This document shows, one piece after another, positions 57,547 through 64,000 of a DNA stretch of 64,000 nucleotides; position 1 is the stretch's first letter; each line of letters opens with the position of its first letter. The position numbers and the translations under genes are program-made. The stretch is from Acidobacteriota bacterium. Lineage in GTDB: Bacteria; Acidobacteriota; Terriglobia; Bryobacterales; UBA6623. A model generated the notes under the pieces. The model ran no database searches. It saw only the letters and a program-made list of their open reading frames with translations, and had not been told where the DNA came from. Location: NCBI GenBank assembly GCA_016125275.1, contig WGMB01000008.1:165884-229883 (forward strand), written 5' to 3'.

Positions 57547-59043
57547 ATGCGAAACCCTGCCGCCCTCGTCGCCTGCCTGGCTCTCCTAGCCGGTTCCTGC
57601 TCTCGAGCGCCCGAGCAAGCCGCCGCCCCGGCCCCCACCGCCGCCCCGCCGAACATCGTCGTCATCATGGCCGACGACCTGGGCTACAACGACATCGGCG
57701 CCAACGGCTCCACCGTCATCAAGACGCCCCACATCGACTCCCTGGCGCGCCACGGTGTCCGGCTCACCGACGGCTATGTCTCCGCCGCCGTCTGCAGCCC
57801 CTCGCGCGCGGGCCTCTACACCGGCCGCTACCAGACGCGCTTCGGCCACGAGTTCAACCCCTCCGGGCGCGACACCGTCGTGGGCCTGCCCACTGACCAG
57901 CGCACCATCGCCGACATGCTCAAGGCCTCCGGCTACGTCACCGGCCTCATCGGCAAGTGGCACCAGGGCAAATCCGAGCAGCACCACCCGCTCCGCCGAG
58001 GCTTCGACGAGTTCTTCGGCATCCTGGCCGGCGGCTCCACCTACATCGACTCCCGCCGCGAAGGGGTCGAGTCCTGGCCCGGCAAGAACGCTCCCAAGAA
58101 GCGCCCCGACTCGAGCGCGATCTTCGACGGCTTCCAGCAAGTCGAGGTCGAGGACTACCTCACTGACGTCTTCGCGGCCAAAGCCGTCGACTTCATCCAG
58201 CGCCACAAGGACGAGCGCTTCTTCCTGATGCTCACGCCCAACGCGCCGCACACGCCGCTGCAGGCCACCACCGAATACGCGGACCGCTACCGCGACGTCG
58301 AGCCCGAGGGCCGCCGCATCTTCTCGGCCATGGTCTCCTCGGTCGACGACTACGTCGGAGACGTCCTCGCCGAGCTCGACCAGCACGGCCTCACCGACAA
58401 CACGCTGGTCGTCTTTCTCTCCGACAACGGCTGCGTCAAGTACCTCAGCCAGGATGTCTGCTCCAACGACCCCTTGAGCGGCTCCAAGCGCTTCCACCTC
58501 GAAGGCGGCATCCGCGTCCCGTTCCTGTTCCAGTGGCCGGCCCGCCTGCCCGCCGGAAAGACCTACTCCGAGCCCGTCATCTCGCTCGACCTGTACTCGA
58601 CCTTCGCCGCCGCGGCCGGCTCGACCGAGCGCTCCCAAGACGGCGTGGACCTGACGCCCTATCTCTCCGGCGAGCAGTCCGGCTCGCCGCACGAGTTCCT
58701 CTTCTGGCGCGCCAAGCCCAACATGGCCGTGCGCTGGGGCCGCTGGAAGATGTGGAAGGTCAACAAGTCGGCGCAAACCCAGCAGGACTTCACCGTCTCC
58801 GGCCAACGCCTTCCCGAAGTGGACTACCCCGGGGATTCCCCGCTCGGCCAAATGACGGTACTCTACGATCTCTCCGCCGACATCTCCGAGCAGAGGAACC
58901 TGGCGGACGAGCATCCGGAAATCGTGGAGCGGCTGGAAGCCGAGCTCGCGACCTGGAATGCGCAACTAGCCGAGCCGCTCTGGCCCAGCGATCGTTCCAC
59001 GCTGTACGAATTGCACGGCCAGATGGTGCAGCTTTTCTTCTGA
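57547..59043 (+). CDS. Lipoprotein sulfatase
   Basis: 498 residues, ATG at 57547 with TAGAAT at 57531-57536 in front. Lipobox LAGSC (Cys18). NIVVIMADDLGYNDIGANGS, activation motif CSPSR at 83-87 with AGLYTG, LIGKWHQGK, FLMLTPNAPHTPL and VVFLSDNGCV with FHLEGGIRVPFLFQWP all fit a type I sulfatase. It needs conversion of Cys83 to formylglycine, presumably by the FGE at 33721-34602. It is followed 18 bp downstream by an acetyl-esterase-like gene, forming a small operon for removal of sulfate and acyl groups. Confidence 0.9.
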   Translation: MRNPAALVACLALLAGSCSRAPEQAAAPAPTAAPPNIVVIMADDLGYNDIGANGSTVIKTPHIDSLARHGVRLTDGYVSAAVCSPSRAGLYTGRYQTRFGHEFNPSGRDTVVGLPTDQRTIADMLKASGYVTGLIGKWHQGKSEQHHPLRRGFDEFFGILAGGSTYIDSRREGVESWPGKNAPKKRPDSSAIFDGFQQVEVEDYLTDVFAAKAVDFIQRHKDERFFLMLTPNAPHTPLQATTEYADRYRDVEPEGRRIFSAMVSSVDDYVGDVLAELDQHGLTDNTLVVFLSDNGCVKYLSQDVCSNDPLSGSKRFHLEGGIRVPFLFQWPARLPAGKTYSEPVISLDLYSTFAAAAGSTERSQDGVDLTPYLSGEQSGSPHEFLFWRAKPNMAVRWGRWKMWKVNKSAQTQQDFTVSGQRLPEVDYPGDSPLGQMTVLYDLSADISEQRNLADEHPEIVERLEAELATWNAQLAEPLWPSDRSTLYELHGQMVQLFF

Positions 59044-59061
59044 ATGGGAGCGTCGATCGAC

Positions 59062-60978
59062 ATGCGTCCTCTGCTTGCTCTGCCGGTCTTGCTGGCGGCC
59101 TTCTCCGCGGGATCGACGGCCCAGGAGCTGAGCCTGCACGAGTTGCTGGCCCGGCCGATCCTGGCGCCCAACCAGCCCGTCGTGGAGGTCAAGGCCTACA
59201 CCGCCTCCCGCGTGCCGGCCCTGCGGATTCCCACCGAAAAAGGCGCCTGGGAGGCCTACGCCCAAGACATCCGGCGGCGCGTGCTCGACGAGGTCGTCTT
59301 TCGCGGCGAAGCCAAGCGCTGGCGCGAGCTCCCCACCCGCGTCGAATGGTTGGAGACCATCCCCGGCGGCCCCGGCTACCGCATCAAGAAGCTGCGCTTC
59401 GAAGCCGTCCCCGGCCTCTGGGTCCCGGCTCTGCTCTATGAGCCCGAAACGCTGGACGGCAAGGTCCCGGTCGTCATCAACGTCAACGGGCACGACCGCG
59501 CCGACGGCAAGGCCGCCGACTACAAGCAGATCCGCTGCATCAACCAAGCCAAGCGCGGCCTGCTCGCCCTCAACGTCGAATGGCTCGGCATGGGCCAGCT
59601 CAACACCCCCGGCTTCGAGCACTACAAGATGAATCAGCTCGACTTGATCGGAACCAGCGGCATCGCCCCGTTCTACCTCTCCATGAAGCGCGCCATCGAC
59701 GTGGCTCTCGAGCATCCCCACGCCGATAGCGCCCGCGTCGCCGTCACCGGCCTGTCCGGCGGCGGCTGGCAGACCATCTTCATCAGCTCCCTCGACGAGC
59801 GCGTGACCCTGGCCAACCCCGTGGCCGGGTACTCCAGCTTCGTCACCCGCACACAGTTCCCCGAGCTCGACCTCGGCGACTCCGAACAGACCCCGAGCGA
59901 CCTCGCCTCCATCGCCGACTACACCCACCTCACGGCCATCCGCGCCCCGCGCCCCACGCTGCTGACCTACAACGCCCGCGACACCTGCTGCTTCCGCGCC
60001 GAATACGCCGTGGCTCCGCTGATGCAGATCGCCACGCCGGTCTACGAGCTCTTCGACCGCAAAACCAGCGTCCGCCGCCACATCAACGAAGACGCCGGCC
60101 ACAACTACGGCCGCGACAACCGCGAGTCCTTCTATCGCATGCTGCGGGACTTCTTCTACGGCGGCGATCCTTCCTTCGCGGTCGAGGAGATCCCCGTCGA
60201 CGACGAGGTCAAGACCGGCGAGCAGCTCCGCGTCGCCCTCCCGGCCGACAACCTCGACTTCCACCGCATCGCCCTGCGCCTGGCCGACGGCCTCCCGGCC
60301 AAGCCGACCGTCCCTCCGGCGGAAGCTCGCAAGCAGCTCCAGGCGCTCACCCGCACGCCCTTCTACGAGGCCGAGGCCAAGGAGGCCGGCGACTCCAAGG
60401 CGGGCGACATCCAGGCCAAGCGCTGGAACCTCCACATGGGCTCGGACTGGACGGTCCCGGCCGTCGAGCTCGAGCGCCCCTCGCCCAACGGCACGGTCCT
60501 GCTCGTCGGCGACGGCGGCCGCACCAGCCTCGAAGGCGAAGCACGCAGCCTGCTGCGCCAGGGCAAGCGCGTGATCGCGGTGGACCCCTTCTACTTCGGC
60601 GAATCGAAGATGGAGACCGAGCCCTTCCTGTTCGCCATCCTCATCGCCGCCCTCGGCGAGCGCCCCCTCGGCGTCCAAGCCGGCCAGCTCGCCGCCGTCG
60701 CCCGCTGGGCGCGGCAGCGCCACGGGGCCTCCGTCGAAATCCATGCCGTCGGCCCGCGCACCAGCTTGGCGGCCCTGATCGCCGCCGCCGTCGAAACCGA
60801 CGCCATCTCCGGCGCACGCCTCCAGGAGTCCTTCTCCAGCCTCCGCCAGATCCTCGACCTCGACCTCGGCGTCAATCAAGCTCCCGAGCTGTTTTGCTTC
60901 GGCCTGCTCGAAGCCTTTGACGTCCCCCAAATCGCCGCGCTCGTCGCGCCGCGGCCCGTGGAATTCGTCAAGCCCTGA
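59062..60978 (+). CDS. Acetyl xylan esterase-like alpha/beta-hydrolase, secreted
   Basis: 638 residues from the ATG at 59062 (GGGAGCG upstream); an ATG at 59044 directly after the sulfatase stop is possible. Leader PLLALPVLLAAFSAGSTAQ. Hydrolase core: PVVINVNGHDRADGKAADYK, LNVEWLGMGQLNTPGFEHY, nucleophile elbow VTGLSGGGWQTIFIS, then PTLLTYNARDTCCFRAEYAV (acid) and a late His in NEDAGHNYGRDN. After about residue 390 a second, more degenerate hydrolase-like part (TVLLVGDGGRTSLEGEARSL) follows, so the layout resembles the tandem protein at 53653 with the order of active and inactive modules reversed. Likely glycan deacylation. Confidence 0.75.
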   Translation: MRPLLALPVLLAAFSAGSTAQELSLHELLARPILAPNQPVVEVKAYTASRVPALRIPTEKGAWEAYAQDIRRRVLDEVVFRGEAKRWRELPTRVEWLETIPGGPGYRIKKLRFEAVPGLWVPALLYEPETLDGKVPVVINVNGHDRADGKAADYKQIRCINQAKRGLLALNVEWLGMGQLNTPGFEHYKMNQLDLIGTSGIAPFYLSMKRAIDVALEHPHADSARVAVTGLSGGGWQTIFISSLDERVTLANPVAGYSSFVTRTQFPELDLGDSEQTPSDLASIADYTHLTAIRAPRPTLLTYNARDTCCFRAEYAVAPLMQIATPVYELFDRKTSVRRHINEDAGHNYGRDNRESFYRMLRDFFYGGDPSFAVEEIPVDDEVKTGEQLRVALPADNLDFHRIALRLADGLPAKPTVPPAEARKQLQALTRTPFYEAEAKEAGDSKAGDIQAKRWNLHMGSDWTVPAVELERPSPNGTVLLVGDGGRTSLEGEARSLLRQGKRVIAVDPFYFGESKMETEPFLFAILIAALGERPLGVQAGQLAAVARWARQRHGASVEIHAVGPRTSLAALIAAAVETDAISGARLQESFSSLRQILDLDLGVNQAPELFCFGLLEAFDVPQIAALVAPRPVEFVKP

Positions 60979-61022
60979 GACTCGCCGCCCCGCCGGCGCC
61001 GCAAGTTTCGTAGGCTGTGGGG

Positions 61023-62912
61023 ATGACATCGGCCGGCGACAAGTTCGAAATTCGTGCTGGAGTGCAGAGCCAGTACTCCGACGTGCTGACTCCTCCAGCC
61101 CTCGACGCCTTGGCGGCGTTGGCCGACCTGGATCAGGATCGCAAGGCCCTGATGCAGGCCCGCCTCGACCGGCGCCGCCGCCGCGCTGAGCACGGCGAGC
61201 GCATCCGGTTTCTCGACCCCGAGTCCGTCATCGGCCGCACCGGCGTCAACGTGGCTGACGCCCGCGCCGGCCGTTTCGAAGGCTCGGCGATCCCGCACGA
61301 CCTCCAACGCCAGTGGATTCAAGGCACCGGCCCGGCCGCCAAGCCGCACACTTCCCTCGAACGCAGCATCCGCAACGTCGCCTACGCCCTGCTCTCCGGC
61401 GCCGACGGCTGGATGTTCGACGGCGAGGACGCCCTCGGCCAGGTCGAAACCATGTCGCTGGATAACCAGCGCAACCTCCGCCTGGCCTACGCCCAAAACC
61501 CCGTCTTCCTGCAGGCCGCCGAAGGCGTCGCCGCGGAGATCAACGCCTGGGCCCAAGGCTTCTTCGGCCGCCCCGTCATCGACGACTGGCGCAAGCAGCT
61601 CTCCTTCACCACCAAAATCTTCCGCGCGCGCGGCCTGCACCTCGACGACCGCCACATCCGCAACGCCGACGGCAGCGGCTTCTCCGCCTCCATCGTCGAC
61701 GCCGTCCTCTACGTCGTCAGCAACCACCAGGCGCTCTCCAGTCAGGGCTCCTCGCTCGTCCTCTACCTGCCCAAGATCCAAACCGCCGAGGAAGCGGCCC
61801 TGTGGAACGACATCTTGAGCGCCCTCGAAGCCCATCTCGGCCTCTCGCTCGGCTCCATCAAGACCTACGTGCTCGTCGAGCAGCTCGAAGCCTCCTTCCA
61901 GCTCATGGAGATCCGCGCCGCCCTCGGCCTCCGCTTCGTCGGCTTCAACACCGGCCGCTGGGACTACATCAACAGCGTCGCCGACGCCATGGCCTGGGAC
62001 CCCGAGTTCATCCACCCGAACATCGACGCCGTCACCATGACCTACGGCTACATGCGGAACTACGAAGACCGCGTGCGCCGCGCCACCAACACGCCCGACA
62101 TCAAAGGCCAATACGCCCTCTGGCAGGGCGGCATGGAGCCCAACATCCCCGTCGGCTCCGCGAGCGGCGTCTCCGAGAGCATGAAGCGCGCCGTGCTCGG
62201 CGCCGAGCGCGAACAGCGCGAGGGCGCCAGCGGCAAATGGGTGGCCCACTGGAAGATGGTGCACATCATCCGCCCCGTCTGGGAAAAGGTCGGCGACGCC
62301 AACCAAGCCGGCCGAGCCTTCCCCGCCCTCGCCTACGACGCCGCCGACGCCGCCGGCCTCACGCTCCTCGAACCCGCCCCGCGCACCATCCGCGGCGCCC
62401 GCGACCTCCTCAGCGTCGCCGTCCAGTACGGCAACGCCTTCGAGCAAGGCTTCCAAGCCGCCGCCCTCAAGCCCGCCGACTTCTTCGGCAACGACGACGT
62501 GCTCTACCTCATGGAAGACATGGCGACCGGCGAAATCCGCCTGAGCATCCTGTGGGAATGGCTCCACAAGACGGCCAAGCTGACCGCGCCCGACGCCGAA
62601 ACCGGCCTGGCCGAGGGCAGCCCCTTCACCGCCGAGCTCTTCACCCGCCTACTGGCCGAGGAATACGCCAAGCTCGAAAGCGCGCGCAACGTCGACGTCC
62701 ACGACAACTCCAAACACACGACTCTGCCCGTCGCCCGCACAGTCGTCGACGCCTACGTACGCTTCCCCAAGAAAGCCCCGTGGATGGTCGACCTGCTCAA
62801 CATCAACCTCGGCGTGGAAGACGCCTCCGCCGCCGCCCAGCGCACCACGGACTTCCTGGACCGCTTCGCCCAACGAGGCGAACGCATCACCAAGAACCTC
62901 GACTTCGCCTAA
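61023..62912 (+). CDS. Malate synthase
   Basis: 629 residues, ATG at 61023 with TAGGCT (61011-61016) exactly 6 nt upstream. Motifs of the malate synthase A/isoform-type barrel: DGWMFDGEDALGQVETMSLD, VLYLPKIQTAEEAALWNDIL, KTYVLVEQLEASFQLMEIRA, LRFVGFNTGRWDYINSVADA, VTMTYGYMRNYEDRVRRATN, GQYALWQGGMEPNIPVGSAS, and YLMEDMATGEIRLSILWEWL near the C-terminus. It condenses glyoxylate with acetyl-CoA in the glyoxylate shunt. At 629 residues it is longer than AceB (about 530) and shorter than GlcB (about 720). No isocitrate lyase is visible in the window. Cytoplasmic, no leader. Confidence 0.8.
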   Translation: MTSAGDKFEIRAGVQSQYSDVLTPPALDALAALADLDQDRKALMQARLDRRRRRAEHGERIRFLDPESVIGRTGVNVADARAGRFEGSAIPHDLQRQWIQGTGPAAKPHTSLERSIRNVAYALLSGADGWMFDGEDALGQVETMSLDNQRNLRLAYAQNPVFLQAAEGVAAEINAWAQGFFGRPVIDDWRKQLSFTTKIFRARGLHLDDRHIRNADGSGFSASIVDAVLYVVSNHQALSSQGSSLVLYLPKIQTAEEAALWNDILSALEAHLGLSLGSIKTYVLVEQLEASFQLMEIRAALGLRFVGFNTGRWDYINSVADAMAWDPEFIHPNIDAVTMTYGYMRNYEDRVRRATNTPDIKGQYALWQGGMEPNIPVGSASGVSESMKRAVLGAEREQREGASGKWVAHWKMVHIIRPVWEKVGDANQAGRAFPALAYDAADAAGLTLLEPAPRTIRGARDLLSVAVQYGNAFEQGFQAAALKPADFFGNDDVLYLMEDMATGEIRLSILWEWLHKTAKLTAPDAETGLAEGSPFTAELFTRLLAEEYAKLESARNVDVHDNSKHTTLPVARTVVDAYVRFPKKAPWMVDLLNINLGVEDASAAAQRTTDFLDRFAQRGERITKNLDFA

Positions 62913-63274
62913 AACCCGGCAACCTCGTGGCGCACGCCTCCGGCGTGCCGGGTCGTCGGTCCCCGACGACCTCCCGCCGTCCCCGAGCCCTCCGCAACCA
63001 CACGCACACGGCGCGAACCGGTGACTGTCGGCGGGCCACCGCCTTCGGCTACCCGTCGCCGAACTAACATCGTCAAAACGACGATAGCCGACAATTTCAT
63101 CGCGACCTCTTCGATCGGGAGACCGTCATCCTCCCGGTTCGCGGGGCGATTCACAACCCGGCAGATCCGCAGCAGCGCCGCCAAACAACAAGTCCATGGG
63201 AGGCCGCACGATTCCGATGTCCATCGAACCTTTCGAAATCAGCGTCGCCCGGCCCGGCTCATGGCGCCGGCCCG
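62913..63274. other. Intergenic stretch with a hairpin, no convincing gene
   Basis: 62951-62971 forms a GGTCGTCGG/CCGACGACC stem with a 3-nt loop, 38 bp after the malate synthase stop; it lacks a U run but may end that transcript. A leftward ORF (start ATG at 63101, MKLSAIVVLTMLVRRR) has an AAGAGG in front but turns into Gly/Arg-rich low-quality sequence and has no recognisable relatives. I see nothing else. Confidence 0.5.
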
Positions 63275-63736
63275 CTACGCCTCCGCGTAAGCCTTCTCGA
63301 GCTCGGCCACATCGAGCTTGATCATCTTCATCATCGCCTGCATGACGGCTTCCACCTTCTTCGGGTCGGAGTCGCGAATCAGCTCCATGAAGCGGCGCGG
63401 GACGATCTGCCAACTCAACCCGAAGGGATCGGTGATCCAGCCGCACTGTGACGGCTTCGCGCCCGCCTCGATCAGCTTGTTCCAATACGTGTCGACCTCC
63501 GCCTGATCCTCGCAGTCCACAAACAGCGAAAACCCCTCGGAGAAACTGAAGTACGACCCGCCATTGAAGCCCATGAAGCGCTGGCCTCCCACGACGAACT
63601 CAGCCGATTGCACCGGCCCGTCGCCGCCCGCCTGCGCCACATTCGTAACTCGCGAATCCGGAAAGATCGCGGTATAGAGCTCGATCGCAGCTTCGAGCTG
63701 ATTGTTGAACATCAAAAACGGCGTGACTTTTGACAT
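63275..63736 (-). CDS. VOC-family (PhnB/glyoxalase-like) protein
   Basis: 153 residues, ATG at 63736. Pattern of the 3-demethylubiquinone-9 3-methyltransferase-like branch of VOC proteins: VTPFLMFNNQLEAAIELYTA, the FPDSRV strand, GQRFMGFNGG, FSLFVDCEDQAEVDTYWNKL, CGWITDPFGLSWQIVPRRFM and a C-terminal helix with MKMIKLDVAELEKAY. The family name is misleading: most members are not methyltransferases, and the function is unassigned. Cytoplasmic. Confidence 0.85.
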   Translation of the reverse strand: MSKVTPFLMFNNQLEAAIELYTAIFPDSRVTNVAQAGGDGPVQSAEFVVGGQRFMGFNGGSYFSFSEGFSLFVDCEDQAEVDTYWNKLIEAGAKPSQCGWITDPFGLSWQIVPRRFMELIRDSDPKKVEAVMQAMMKMIKLDVAELEKAYAEA

Positions 63737-63892
63737 AGCAGAAGGCTCTGATCTCAGACGAGTCCGACCTTTCGTTCGTTACAGCCCTCGAGCGGCAGCG
63801 CCCCAACCGGGCGCCTCCAGCCGCGCAGCCCCGGGCGATTGTCCCTGAGCGCAATTATTGAGTCTGTTTTAATGCATAGGCAATGAGCGAGG

Positions 63893-63972
63893 GGAATCCT
63901 CCCAGGGGGCGGAAAATGTTGCGGGGCCGAGCCGCTCAGCGACGCGCCCCGAGCCAATCCCAGGAGGATTCC
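63893..63972 (+). promoter_or_regulatory. Long-range hairpin that hides the transposase ribosome-binding site
   Basis: GGAATCCTCC (63893-63902) is the exact reverse complement of GGAGGATTCC (63963-63972), which contains the AGGAGG ribosome-binding site of the ATG at 63973. The 60 bases between contain a further inverted pair built on GCGGGGC and GCCCCG. Such structures can block translation of transcripts entering from outside. Confidence 0.55.
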
Positions 63973-64000
63973 ATGCACAGTTTCTACTACGTTGGGCTCG
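63973..64000 (+). CDS. Start of a probable IS110-family transposase (truncated by the window end)
   Basis: Only nine codons are visible (MHSFYYVGL). AGGAGG lies 5 nt before the ATG. The short string FYYVGL at residues 4-9 is the start of the DEDD domain in IS110-family transposases, which usually continue as Y-V-G-x-D. The upstream 100-200 bp of structured non-coding DNA would then be the element's left end. The call rests on very little coding sequence. Confidence 0.45.

Noticed and set aside
63021..63290. A plus-strand ORF of 89 codons after malate synthase
   Set aside because: Low-complexity Arg/Ser/Thr composition, no ribosome-binding site and no similarity that I recognise.

Overview
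The window looks like a piece of an Acidobacteriota chromosome, probably of the Bryobacterales/Solibacteres type. Three things point there: the high GC content, an ADOP-type (acidobacterial duplicated orphan permease) macrolide-exporter-like gene at 39211-41868, and a beta-propeller protein ending in the Solibacter-type C-terminal domain (TIGR03437-like) at 48075-50156. Tat-exported sugar enzymes and several sulfatases fit this lineage. The assignment is inference from gene content.

Region 1 (1-14585) is the end of an extracellular contractile injection system (eCIS) or related phage-tail-like locus. It holds the 3' end of an unknown gene, two tandem paralogues of about 1240 residues with a DUF6519-like N-terminus and a beta-helix C-terminus, a GNAT-like protein, and an 1882-residue protein with two DUF4157 (eCIS core) HELTH modules and a possible HNH-like nuclease tip. 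A PAAR-like spike-tip gene lies on the opposite strand, behind a CDF metal transporter (14600-15322).

Region 2 (15456-29704) is an integrated element of 14.2 kb. It is bounded by 24-bp direct repeats of the 3' end of an intact tRNA-Leu(CAA), whose left copy is the displaced one. It carries a putative abortive-infection membrane protein, a serine recombinase, a degenerate tyrosine recombinase, control genes with HTH domains, a replication initiator with iteron-like repeats inside the gene, a secreted LamG protein, a terminase small subunit, a tape-measure-like protein, an excisionase-like HTH protein and a complete tyrosine integrase. No large terminase, portal, capsid or other tail genes are visible. 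This is the gene content of a phage satellite or a strongly reduced prophage, and it is the most unusual unit in the window.

Region 3 (29770-46167 and 48075-60978) is a chromosomal catabolic neighbourhood for sulfated and acylated glycans. It has three sulfatases, a true formylglycine-generating enzyme with both catalytic cysteines, three esterase-like hydrolases, a GH2 enzyme, a GH109-like NAD-dependent glycosidase, a glutaminase/DUF4965 protein, a DUF1080 protein, an enolase-superfamily dehydratase, an RraA-family protein, a PQQ-cytochrome c dehydrogenase and an FAD oxidase. Two genes carry LacI-family operators that overlap their start codons in exactly the same register. Many genes here have a -10 hexamer only 6-7 nt before the start codon, which predicts leaderless mRNAs.

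Housekeeping genes are interspersed: purK-purE (46403-48066), malate synthase (61023-62912) and a VOC protein (63275-63736). The window ends in what looks like the left end and first codons of an IS110-family transposase (63893-64000).
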